DNA from: Coturnix japonica
Lineage: Eukaryota; Chordata; Aves; Galliformes; Phasianidae
Length of the DNA stretch: 64,000 nucleotides
Assembly: GCF_001577835.2 (NCBI RefSeq)
Contig: NC_029521.1
Coordinates: forward strand, 15,407,830 to 15,471,829
Direction of reading: 5' to 3'
Below the pieces are notes generated by a model that worked only from the letters and a program-made list of their open reading frames with translations, did no database searches and had not been told where the DNA came from. Position 1 is the first letter of the stretch. The number at the start of each line of letters is the position of its first letter. A program made the position numbers and the translations under genes. This document shows, in pieces, positions 50,061-62,676 of the stretch.

Positions 50061-53000
50061 CACCAATAGATGAAGTTCAGCTTCTTGCTACTGTACAGAC
50101 ATCTTACAAAACAGTAACAAACTTCGATCATCATGGAATATCTTTCTGGCAGTTAATTGTTTTGAAAAAGGAATACATTGTTTGTTATAAGCAGGGCCTG
50201 ACTTACTCTAGCAGTGGATTGCTAAAATGAAAATCTTTGATGTTAACCACAATTAGAGCAGCAGTCATACAGTCTTTCACCATTATTTATATAAAGCTTA
50301 TAACCAGGAGATTTTTCTGTGACTTAGCTGTATCAATATTTAATGCTTTTTTAGAAGTTGTTGACGATACATTGTCTTTAGAGGTTTTCAGTCTGTGCTG
50401 CTAAGAACTGTTCTTTCCTTCCAAGAGCTCCAAACAAGAAACTCCAGACATTTGAAACAGCTCATAAAATCCAAGGTAATGACAGCCTGTTAATTTTTAT
50501 GCTGAAAATTGCCAGCATTTTAAATAAGACTTTGAACTACACTTGCTTCAGTGTAATGCAGCTAAATGCGAGGTGACTTTAATCTTCATAATTTGCACTC
50601 AATTAGGATTTACTTGTAATACTATTGAGTAACATATGGTCATGTCTGATGACAGCTCCCGGCCAATGGACTTTCGGCTCAGCTTACTAAAATAGAACGT
50701 GGGGGGTTGTTTTCTTCTGTTCACAATGTATTTGGGACCCTATTGTATTAAGCATTTGAAAAAGGATCAGAATATGCAGTATGCAGCTTCAGGCTGTACC
50801 CATGTAAATTGTCAGCACCCAGAGCTGCAGCATGACATGCCAAAAACATACAAGAGCACATCCCCAGATTTTAAATCTGAAATAAATTGTTAATTCAGTC
50901 AATCTGCTTGCAGGAGGTAGCTTCAGTTATGGACAAAGAAAATGTGGGAAAAGCATGCTTTCGCACGGCTTTTGAAATGTTACTTTTTGCCACACACAAA
51001 AATAAGCAGAGTCTAAAAGTGGTCTATCCCAGCTGGGGACACTGTTGGTATCATGAATAAGGGATGCCTGAAACACAGATCAACCACTCATATGAAGTTT
51101 AGTGCAGAACTCTTTCTGGACCATTCAGTAATAGTAATGAATGCATTTTGTGAAGCTCCTTCCTTTGACATGTCTGTATACCTAGCATATCTTTGCAGAT
51201 AATAGTCTATTTGGGCAGATACTAAACAATCCTGTGCTTGCTTTATGCTTTCTATGTGAGCTGTCTAGGGAATAGCTATTTTGAATCTATTACTTTGTGA
51301 ATAGAGAATTTATACTTCTAGAATAAATCAAAGGGGCATCGAGAAGAAATTCTGACCATAAATCAGGCAGAGAAGTTATACAGAGAAAAATTCCTTTCTT
51401 TTTTTTCACCTAAACTCTCTCTCCTTGAGAGCACAAGGACTAGAGGAACTTACTGTAACAAATAATAGATTTAAAGAACATAAGAGAAAAAAAGTTTCAT
51501 GCAAAGCATAAATATATTTTCAGAACTCATTGCTAGAGGATTTATGAGCATCTGAAGTATGTGAGCTAAGAATCTGGACAAATTAACAGAATAAACTCAT
51601 TTGTCTTCAGTCTAGTTGCACTCTCATGTTTAGAAAGTTCCTAAATGGATATGTGCAGAAGCCAGAATTCTGTACTACACACACACAAAAAAAAGCCAAT
51701 TTACACTCCTGTTTAAACTCTTGAGCATTCCTGTAGGGTTACAGGAATACAGAAATACAGCCTATTTTACAGAGAAATCTAACTCTAATTCTTATCTTAA
51801 ACCTCTCCTCTATTTTGCGAAAAACATAGATTATTTTCCAAGAAGTTACTGTCATTTCCAGTAGCAAGAGATCCCACTGAATGCTTGACTGTATGCAGAA
51901 AAGAATTAGTATTCTAGATAAAAATTCTAAATCAATATTCATTACATCGTTTTGATGGTTTTCTTAATTTAGGTCTTAGATCCCACCATAAAAATATTGA
52001 ATGCAAGCTTAGAGTACCATGACAGCAAGATTCCAGGGTTTGCCAACCTTAATCATAGATAATCTGTACAGTGGTGAATGTAAGTGCTGGAGCCCTCAAA
52101 TGGTTTAAGCAGTTTAGCCTGTTGTGCTCTTTCCAGCCTGTTTACAAATTTCAGGACCTATAGTATTTATCTAAACTGACAGGATTCTGTGGTTTTTTTT
52201 TGTTTGTTTTGTTTTTGTTTTTAAATGAAGAATAAGAAAGTACAACATTTAAATGTTATGAAGATTTTCATGGCTATTCACAATGGTTTTATCGGCATTA
52301 TGTTAAAGAAAAAAGTGAAATAAATCCAACAAAGGGAACAATTACATAGCTCTAGAAGTCCATTAGAGAAAAGACTGGTCTATGGCAAAAGCTGTAAAAC
52401 ACAATGATATAAGTATATTTGGCAACCAAGCAGTACTATTATCCATAAAAATTAAATCTTCATTTAAAATAATTGTAGCCACTTCCCTTGTCAAACAAGA
52501 GTACTGGGATATAGTTGAAAATGTTGCTGGTAACACAAACACATAATTAACCTCCACATGTGCCATGCTAGTGTTGAGTGTGTCTGACTGGTAGAGAAAC
52601 TGAGACTCAGATCTGTTACATCTTAGTTCAGAGGAGTGGTGGGCTGAGAGATTTAGCTCCTCTGTATTATTGCAATGTGTGATACCCACCACAGAGCTTA
52701 ATCCAAGACATTATCACCAGCTTGAACTGCCCTTCTTTCTTCCTGCAAAGGAAAATCCAGCATTCTAAGACAAAGTAGCTTGCATGAAAATGCCCTAGCA
52801 AAACCACATTTTGTACAGAAGTTGACATTTGAGCTCAAGGATTTATTGCCAGAGCTGTATTTATGCCTCATGTAGACAATGCAGTGGCTAAGGCCTCAGA
52901 AAATGGGCTTCTGTTTCTAGTTCTGCCACTAACCCAATTGAAATGACTGTGGGTAAATTGAGTACTATTGCTTTCCTAACCCAAGGCTCTTCTAGCTGTC

Positions 53001-54689
53001 AGCTTGTAAAGTCCTGAGGACAAAGAATATCTCTTGCTCCATTAATGTCCACCACATACCTTACCCTTCCTTACAGTCTCAGTGAGCATCTCTAAATGCT
53101 ATTAACACATGAATAATCTGATGTACTGCAGCATATCAGTTCAATAGATCAAATACATCTTGAACTTCATAAACCCATACTTCAATTCTGAAGCACCATA
53201 CACTCTGCACACTGACGAAGGCAGGGGAATTTTGAAATAAGAACACTAGCAACTATGATTGTATGGATACACTAACAGTCTTAACTCCAGTGTCCAGCAC
53301 TCCAAAGTGCTTAATGTTTTATTTCCACCATCTTTCAATTAATTTGAAAATAAAGATATCAGTTAACTAATCTTATATTGATGGAAAATGAAGAAGAACA
53401 AGAAAAAAGTGAGAAGAAACAATGAGATAAAAAACAGTGTAAATGTGAGGTGGCTAGAAATTCTGCCTGCTGGTCTATTGGGTTGGGTTGTTTCATAAGT
53501 CCCCTTTTCTACTTGTAGAACTTGAAAGAAACTTGTATTTCCTTTTTCCTTTTACTCCTGCTTTGTGCTGGATGAGAGCATGCCCAGGAGCTAGGGAGCA
53601 AGGTTACAAAAATGGATCCATTGTGACAGGAATTGGGAAAAAAAATACAATAATCCATGTCCCTAAGAATATGTCAGGATGGATCTCTATTTCTGTCTGT
53701 TTGTACAGTGGCTTTAAGCATACAGCTTTCTATCCCATAAAAAAAAAAGAAGAAAAGAATGACATTGCATGTTTATGGAACACGCATAGTATTTTCTTCA
53801 AGTTTTCAGCATATAGTGAATAAAGGACAACTATAAAACAATATTTATGAAGCATGGAATAGTGGTGGAAATAAAGTTTAAGTATTTACCATTAGAACTG
53901 GAAAAACTTAAAGTCTCTGAATTTCATGAAATTAACTTCATTTCACAATGTAGACCACAGATCTTCAAAAATATTTTTTCTTTTTGAGAAGGGCCTTCTT
54001 TCTCAAAGTATTCTGTGACTTCTGTTAGACTATGATTAATGCAACTAGAAATGAGAAGGGATTATTTAAACTACTTCACGGTAACTTTCTATGAATAGCA
54101 CATCATAGGATATTGTAGGTATAATACATGAGATGTTAGTATTCACTTCACCTCATCCTGAATATAACAGACATAGATGAACAGTAGTGAAGATTATCCT
54201 GAGAAAGGACGCTTCAGCAAACACTATGCATTTTCTAAGCAAGATATTTGTCAGATAATCATCTTCCATAGTTAAGTGTACTTATATCCTCCATTAAACT
54301 CAGTGCATGTACTTTCTGTCTAGCACTTCAGGAATCATTTCTTGATATTTGCAATATTCTTTTCCAATATGGTCTTACCCAGAAATGAGAAGTGAGGAAA
54401 TAGCCCTTTCCTACATGTAAAATTGTAAGACTTAAACAGGAAGACTATCTGATTTCCACCCCCCATCCCCCCTTAATTATTATTATGTTCTAAAGGCTTC
54501 AATTTTAGAAAGGCTAGAAACATTAGCTGAGGTTTTTAGAAAACTAGGATTTTAAGAAATACACTATAATGTGGAAGAGTAACAAGATAGAGCAGCAAGG
54601 TCTTAAGCTACAGCAAACAAGGATCTGCTTAAATGCAGAAGACTAGGCACAGAAATAATAATAAAAACTACCTTCCAAAGACCCAGAAA

Positions 54690-54893
54690 GCCCTCAGGTA
54701 GGCAAGGATCTCCAGAAAAGATGTTCTCACCTCCACTGCCACCCTTTGAATGAAGTCTGGGAAGGGGTGGATCCTGGCTCTGCTCCTCCTGGTCATTCAG
54801 CTGCATTACTTTCACCTGAGCTCACCTGGGTTGGCTCAGCCTTCCTACCAGGTGCTCAGTAGATGGTTCAAGCTGTGACTTAGCATTCCCTCT
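54690..54893. mobile_element. Divergent LTR-like fossil related to families A/B
   Basis: The segment GGATCTCCAGAAAAGATG … TGAATGAAGTCTGGGAAGG … CAGCTGCATTACTTTCACC … AGATGGTTCAAGCTGTGA follows the same order as the right part of the LTR copies at 34.3 and 58.0 kb but is more diverged. Ends and flanking duplications are not clear. It is probably an older relative of the same LTR family. Confidence 0.45.
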
Positions 54894-57800
54894 ATATGCA
54901 CATAAAGAATTATGCTTGCTTTCCCTAATAAAAGCTAAGGTATGGTAAGACTCTATAGCTTAATGAATTTCTTCAGTTTGATATGAATTTTCCCTTGTGC
55001 TTTTTTTTGCTCTTGACCTTTACTTGTGCTAGTAGCACTCTGAAATTAACCAAGTTTCATACTGCAACTGTAAAATAAATGCTTTAACTAATGTTCCTGA
55101 CTCAAAAGTGGAGCAGGATTTTCTTCTTCACTGCAGTTATGTTTGTGTTTTCTTGCACTGAACTGACATGCATCATTCACTGCTACCTTGTAATTTTGTT
55201 ATATAATGTTGTTAGATATGTTATGATAGTCCTTGTGTGGTGTAGATACTTCTGGCTTTGGAGAGTAGCAGTTTACTTCTTGCTTGATAGAAGGAACTTA
55301 TTTTTATTAAATATCCTGTGTAATACAGTTCTATTCACTTAACTCTTGTTATCTGGTTCCAAAATATAATTCTACCATCGCATCTAGTTTCTAGTATTAT
55401 TCAGGCTAAATGACTTTTTTGATCTTGCTTTGAGCCAAGCTCAACAGCTCAGGCCTACTTCTAGCATTTACAGTTCATAAAACTTTATAATCTTTTAACA
55501 ACTGCTCACAGGTATTTCATTTTCTGATTTCAGTGGCTATGGACTTCCCACATACTCAAAGATGACACGTTTTCTTTTATCTAACAAGTCTGCATCACTC
55601 TGCACACTAAAAATTTTCACAGGAGATACTGTAAACATTTTTCTACTCCTCCTATATTCTCTGGTGGTCATCTGCAGCTCACCATTCCCTCAGCAGGGTT
55701 CTTATGGATCATTTGGACACTGTCAAACTGCAGTAGCAGGAGGCTTATCTGAAGGTGGCAGCAAGAGCAGCTTTCTCACCGGGAGAAATGATTTGTTGAA
55801 CCTGGAAGCTATGCAAACAGGACTTGGAAACAAACTAATCTTGGTTTTAATAGAGACTCCTAATACAGCTGTATTTTAATGTAACAGAGATACTGGGCTC
55901 CTACATACTGAGAGGCAGAGTTTACTAGCCCAAGCATAGGACTGTGCTAATGAAAATTTTAATGCTTCCAGGACTCTGGTAAGTATTTCTAGACAAACCT
56001 CCCCTGCCTTTTATAGATGTACAAGTCTGGGTCAGTACAACTTCATGGCTGTCTGCGCCAGGCATTACTGGACTGCATAGGTATGGTCTATGACTGTCTT
56101 TTCTGTTCTGGTCTCGTTATATTTGGTACAAAGAGAACCTTGTCCCTGAGTAGGCTTTCTAGGCACCTTGGTAGTGCAAGTAATGAATAATATCACCTTA
56201 AGTTTCCTTAATAACTCTCAGGCTAAAAGAAGTAATGTTAGGTTTTTCCACCTAAGTCTTTCAGACCTTACAGTGTACAAATTTTTAGAAACTGAAATTA
56301 AAGCTGATGAAGTTGTTTTTATTATCAAAAGATTCACATTTTAAGAACACAGCACTTCAAATGAACAACGACTATATCTGTATATTTTAATTGTCTTCTG
56401 CTAACATGCCTTTCCCTTCCTAGAAGGGACGTTAAAAAAGTAACCAAGAAAGAGAACAGCAAAGGAAAAAAAAATAAAAAATGGGAGAAGACAGGTCATG
56501 ATTCAATTAAAAGATTGAGGAATTGCTTGCAATGTACATTTCCATTATCTCTGTTTTCAGCCAGGATTCATGATGCAACCAGAAACAGGTGGAAAGCCAT
56601 CACATTCATAGTTTAACTGTAATAAACTCACACTGTGCAGCTCTACTGAACTGCCATATTCTGGATAAGCAGAAGGTTCAGGAGGTCTTGAGAAAAATGC
56701 TTTGCTGCTACCCAGCCTCAGCTAGTTTAGTCGTGTAGTTTCGCATTTTGGTAATTAGTTTTTCAACAGATTTAAGGAATTGATCTTCAGTCTTTAGAGA
56801 ATTAATGTATTATGTGCTTATACTATATGGTGTGTATCCTGTAGATTTATTTCCATTTCTAATTTTATTTTATTTTTTTCCCAGAACGCTGCACCAAAAC
56901 AGTGTTAGCCAATAGTAAGAAGTGAATATTAAATATTTCATCAGCAGACCTCCTATCCTTATTATTTGAAAAGGTGAAAACTCCAGTAACACGCAGAAGC
57001 CTATGTTAAGCTGCCAGGTACTACAAACAGCTGTCACCAAGCTAAATCCTAGACACTGTGCTGCTGATGGCACGCCAGATCAAACATATCCTACCCATGC
57101 TATTCAACGTGCTGACATAGGATGCAAGTGCTCAGTATGTCCAGCCAGACTAACTATTGCCATTTTAAGCTATCTAGCTTGAAAGTGCTGTTCTCCACCA
57201 CTATTTGCTCAAAAGCTTTGGTTACCAGCCTGGTACCAAGCCCTGGGCTGCTAGGCTGTTGCTTGCTTAGTGCTTCTGGTGTACTGGTCCAGCATCAAGG
57301 CTTGTGAGGACCAGCAGACAACCTATAGGACTCCAGCCAAAGCTTGCACCTCAGAAAGGGGCTGACTCACAGCACCTAATTTTCCATGCCTACACTAAGG
57401 CTTCACCTGATTTGTGACTGATGATCTAGAAGAGACTGGAAAGCAAGGTACAAGAAAGAAACAAGGCCATCTTGGCAGCAGTTAACCACAACTGTGAGGC
57501 AGCAGCTTGGCAGGATAACAGTGCTAAAGCAACCCAGCAGCTGCAGCCAGAGTAGAGACCAAGAACAAAACAGGCTGTGGGCAGCCCAAAGGGAGACTGG
57601 CATACAACTGACATTATATTTAAGACACCATGGTGGTGGGGCAGGGGAGGTAAGAAAGGCTCCTGACAGCCCAGAGATGCTGCTGAGGCAGTGCAAGACA
57701 AGATTTAGAGAAAACATTGTAGAGTGAAGAAATGCCCACAAGATGTTTTATAGGTCCCAGACAGACCTAGAGCAGCACAGAGGAAATCTGTGGCTCAGGC

Positions 57801-58023
57801 ACCTCCAGCTTGATCTTCCTGCCCTGCAATGAGACAAACAGAGCTCTTTAAAGTGCCTTGCACTCCAGAAACTGCTGCAGAACCTACCCTGGTTTTGCTT
57901 ATGCTAGAAACATAATAAACAGTAAGTTAGGGAGTTCAAATGGGTTAGAGGAAGGTAGTTGCTCTCAGATGCAGCCAAAGGAGAAGTAGAGCTCCTTTTA
58001 AGACATTTAAGGGTAAGGTCTTG

Positions 58024-58371
58024 TGTACAGTGACAATAACAAAAAGATGGCAGTAAACATCCAAAAGGTTCCTGTATGGTGACAATAACATAAAGATGGT
58101 AGTAAAAATTCAAAAGGTTATTTACAGGAAAAACTCACCTGTATGGAAGCCTTCGGTCTGCTGGGAAATTCTGAGGCAATCTTCACCAAGGAGCAATCTC
58201 AAAGAGATGCTTTGAGATTAGTGGCGGTCAGCCCTTAGATAAGGTCTAGAGGACTCCACCCCTTCTGGGAGTGCAGCTAAATTACTCTCACCTGTGCTCC
58301 TACAGCTGACCCAACACTTGCCTCAGCTAATTAATCAGAAGTTCAGGCTGTGATTATCAATTTCCCATACA
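58024..58371. mobile_element. Solo LTR fossil, family A (348 bp)
   Basis: It runs from TGTACAG to CCATACA and is flanked by a perfect 5-bp duplication TCTTG (58019-58023 and 58372-58376). Its first 48 or so bases are present twice in tandem (TGTACAGTGACAATAAC, then TGTATGGTGACAATAAC). The remainder matches the 18897 copy closely. There is no internal viral region, and it is an old, inactive solo LTR. Confidence 0.82.
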
Positions 58372-61300
58372 TCTTGCTTCACAGACATTGTTCATCTGCT
58401 ATTTATTTGTTTTCTTAAGTTGTTCTATTCTGTTCTGTTCCATTCTTTGCAATAAGGGACTTAATTCAGTACTGCTTATGGGCAGCTACAGCGTGACATT
58501 AATTCCGCTTGCAGCTAACAGTGCAGCCAGCCCTATGCAGAACTCTGTGTTGCATAATTGTTGTGGCCATGTTCTGAGAAGGTTGGAGTAGATTCTGCTG
58601 TGACCCAGAAGCAGTGTTAGTTCTACTAGAGCACAATTGTGTCTGAAAGGATAAGCTGACTTTAAAGAGTCTAAAACCTGTTACTAAAATTTCAACAATC
58701 AGGAACTCTAGGTTAGCATTTCTGTATTGTCAGGTTATTTTCAGCAGAAAGGTATCTAAACAGAGATTAAGTGAATAGCTCCAGAATCTTGTGAGGCTAT
58801 TGGCTCTTAACCCATACATACAATAGATAAACATACAGAATGGTATGATTAAGCGGCTATCAACAGATCACATAGCTAGAAACTATACAGTTGATGATTG
58901 TAATATTAAAGGGCTGTTATTACACAGCTAATGATCTTGAATATGTTGATGTACTTTAGCCTTGTGTTTATGTTAAACAAACAAGCTTTATTTTTAGCTG
59001 TATGTCCGCGCAAGCCTCAATATGCTCTGTTATAGCAGCATGCTACTGGTTAATGTTTATATTCTGGTGGTGAGAAAGTGTTTTTTAGTGTCTAATGAGG
59101 CCTGACTTCATGCAGGTAGGAAGGTGCTTTGCCCACCTAACTTTGTAACTTGTATATTTTCTAGTGCTTTTTGTTCACCTCGCTGATGCTTTGTGTTCCT
59201 AAGCAGCTGAAAAGATAGAGACTGTGACCAATTGTTTAAAATGAAATATTCAAAATGTAGGCAGCTAAATTTACAATGTAAAACCAAACATTGATTTGGC
59301 ACATACTTCTGCTGTCCTGTAGGTAGCATTTGTAGTTGCTATCAGGTTCTCATTTTCTCTTGACCCTGTTCATTGCAGTGTGGAAAGATTCATGTTTTGG
59401 TTTATTTCTGTACCATCCAAAACAGTATGGCCTATGGGAGTATGATTGCTAGTGCTGGCTAAAGATGAAATTGATTTTTTATTGTTTTTTGGTTGAAGTA
59501 CAAAAGAGACTTGTAGTACGGTTTTGAGAAAGTGTCTTAAGAGCTTTACTGAAGTTGATAGAATAGCTGGGATCTGAATTGAGCTAAAAGTGACTTCTTA
59601 TATTCTCCTTCCCCACCACCCCCCCTTTTTTTTTCCCTCTGAGAAAATAATAGATTTTTGAGCAAATACATTTGTGAACATGTGAACATTGTGTGGACTA
59701 GTCTTTCTCCTTTTCCACTTTTTAATTTCATAATTCATAAAGTCCTGTGCTCAGTGAAGTCAGAATTACAGCCTAGAACCTTGTGTTTAGATGACTTGAG
59801 GGCAAACAGCTACAATTACCTTAACACATGAGTGAAAAAGAATTCTAATGTGATCACACCAGATGCTTGTTTAGTAGCTTCTTTTATGTGAAGAATAGAA
59901 GTTGTGCGAAATATTGTAAATCTCAGAGATGTCAATACAAAAGAGAGAGAAAACAGATTTCCAAAAGGAGGAAGATATAACAACTGTAAGATGACAGAAG
60001 CCAGTGGGGAGTAGTAAAATGAGAGGATGTCACATGAAACCTAAGAGGTTAATGACACTCAGCTATGGGTGGATAGAATTCTCATGGATCCAGACCTCAG
60101 ATCTGATCCAATTGCAACCCTCTTCTAATGGAAGAGGCTGTAAATCAGCCACAGGATTCTGGTGAATCATGCTTTGTGCTCATGGGTTGTGATGTAACCA
60201 ACAGTTCTTGAATTACAACAGCTCTGCTCACACTCACCTGCTGTGTATTCTGTATTAAGTTAACAATAGAAAATAAATTGCATATTAGATTTCAAGCTGA
60301 GCTGTTCATAGCAAATTAATTTGTCTTGCACACAAGCTGTCCTAATTTAAAACATCTGTATCCATTTAAATCATGTTGCTTCCATATATTAAGCTTCTTT
60401 TCATATTTTTGCTTCGTTAATTTTTAATATTTTGCATATATATGTAGTTTGCTGTGGATTTGAATCAAAAATGGTAGATTCTTTTTGGTGGAAGGTGGAA
60501 TAGTAGAAATGGAGTGGAGTGTGTTGGCATTTCATGGCACTTTGAATTTGCACCTGAAACCAATGCAAAGCACTGTCTTATCTTGTACAGGCAAAACCTT
60601 CATTACAATCAAAGAAAGTTTTCCATAGTTGCAGGAAACATGGAGTTGTTTAGTGAAAATAGAAATAAAGATGGGAGAACTGTTGTATGGCAGTGAATTT
60701 CCCATAAAGTAGTGTAAGTGTCCCAGAACATAGAAAGGAGTTATCAATTGTTCCCAGACTTCTAAAGGGTGAAAGAATTTCATATGCAAAATAGTGTTTA
60801 TCCTAAGAAAAGATAAAGAAATAGAGCCTGGAGTTAGACTCCGAAGAAATTTGTCAGGCCTCAAAAAATTGGCTTGTTTATTTCTTTTCACAAGTGCTGA
60901 GCACTGCCAACCCCCACAGCTGTCAGGGTACAGATCCTAAGACTGGATGTCATTTGACTGCATGTTCTTGCAAAGAAATACTAAGAATATGCAGTGGGTC
61001 AAAGTGGCTCCTTATCTTTGTGAGGAGATAAGGCCTGCTGCTCCTCCTAGGAAACAGTGTCTTAGAAGCGGAAGGCTGTACTTATCATTCAAGTATGTGC
61101 CATAAAAGGGTAAAAATAGGGACACTGAGGATAAGAAAGCTGAAACCAAGGCACCTGCTACCCACAGAAGGAAGCCTTGGAATCAAATGAGATGGAAAGT
61201 GTCATCTGTTTGGGAAATTAAAAAACACTTCACTTATATGAGTAAGTACTTTGCATTAAAATGACTTTAAATGTCTCTGAGATTACTGATGTGAGTAAAG

Positions 61301-61738
61301 ATTTGCAGGATTTAGACTCACTGCTTTATCATGCAAACTAATTGCAATTCAGTTACTTCACAGAAGCTGGAAATAAGAACTGGCTGAGAGAGTTAAATTT
61401 CTAAGAGGCATAGAAACCTAGAGGACATCCTCAGTCCCAAAGGCTGCATGTGATCTGAAAAGAACTAGTTTAACAGAAAAATTCAAATAAGTTTTGTTTC
61501 TGTCACTCTAGCCAAATAATGCATAGTTCTTTCAATCTCACAACATTTTAATTAATATCATATAATGCAGGACATTTACACTGATGGACATTCTTTAAAT
61601 GCCAGCTTTCCTTTAAAAGCAGCAACAACAACCAACCCCACACCATGCTCCAAACCTTGTTTGCAAGGATTTTCATTTGCATCACTAATGTACAGTTTCA
61701 CAGACAGAAGTGTATTCTTCTTAGATATTCTGCATATA

Positions 61739-62676
61739 CTACCTGCAGCCACATTCTGCCACTTTCATCCCTTCATAGTTATATATCAAAGTGGGTACAC
61801 CAGCATCATCCTTATAAAGAATAGAGATTGAATCCAATTTAGTTGGAACACAACAGGCCTTAGAAGCTTTCTTAGGGTTTTGGAGATGCACTAGAGTCTG
61901 GACAATAGCATGTTTCGTTGGCGTAACATTATCTGTCAGAGGGAAGAAGCAACCTCCTTTACACTCAAAAGCCTCATAATCTTTGGGTGCAATGATCCAA
62001 GAATCCCAACCAATCTCTTTAAAGTTCACATGGAGTGAAGTTCTCCGACAGTGGTTTGCTCCAATGCTTCTCTTGCTTCTGGAGGAATGCTGATGGGGCC
62101 TAGCAATGGCTTTTTCCTCTTTCTGTTCTTCTTCAGATGAAGAGTTATTCTTTCCTAATTTGTTTAGCACATTTTCTTGTTCATGAACAATCATCTCCCG
62201 GAGCTCTGCTTTGGTCTCTTTTGTACCATTGCTGCGATCATTGGAGAACACTATTAAGAGGGGCAGATTCTTAGTGTCATGAGTAACACTAATATCCAGC
62301 TTCCCACAAGGGAAACCACCCAGAGCCTTACTCTCTATTACAACCTCTAGCTTGTTTTTAGTCTTCATCTTGTCTGCCTTAACCCATCTTTTCACAGCGC
62401 TGGACACTTCAAACATCTTCCAGCCACACTCCTGAATACTGTGGGAGACAAGAAAAGATTTGGTACCTTCCTTGTTTTCCCAATGGTCCCCGTCTAGAAC
62501 ATCATAAATGACCATGTTGCCTTCCGGTATGGAGGGAGACACAGCTTCCTCGTGACAGGAGATAAAGATTCTCAGTTCAGCTCTGGTGATTTCTTCATAC
62601 CGTGGAATAGAGACGTTGAAGAACAAGATGTGTTTCTGAAATGGGTTTTCTTCTGGTGAAGTTAAAGAAACAACAT
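61739..62676 (-). CDS. GDF2: GDF2 (BMP9) exon 2, partial gene
   Basis: GDF2/BMP9 is a secreted TGF-beta family ligand, made mainly in liver, that signals through ALK1 and BMPR2 with endoglin to keep endothelium quiescent. The exon opens after the acceptor CCTATTGTAG (AG at 62678-62677) in phase 1. It encodes 311 residues and ends ECGCR-stop. The prodomain portion includes [38 protein letters not shown] and [13 protein letters not shown] furin site RSKR precedes the mature ligand [20 protein letters not shown]. The ligand has all seven cysteines (NHC, FEC, GGC, ACC, ECGC) and the BMP9-type [20 protein letters not shown] and [17 protein letters not shown]. Human BMP9 is almost identical here. 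The first exon, with signal peptide and N-terminal prodomain, is not found up to 64000 and should lie to the right. Open reading continues into the intron to 62899, but that part is not coding. Confidence 0.96.

Larger units (their letters stand above)
50061..61738. other. Intergenic region RBP3 to GDF2
   Basis: Some 11.7 kb of AT-rich DNA without a supported gene. It holds a divergent LTR-like segment near 54.7 kb, a solo LTR at 58.0 kb, and simple A or T tracts (52193-52222, 56466-56480). The left part would include regulatory DNA for RBP3 and the right part the GDF2 3' UTR. No polyadenylation signal could be assigned to GDF2 with confidence; TTTATT near 60876 is one option. Confidence 0.6.

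Noticed and set aside
53471-53515. GGGTTGGGTTGTTTCATAAG, reminiscent of a mariner-type terminal repeat.
   Set aside because: No matching inverted copy, TA duplication or transposase remnant was found nearby.
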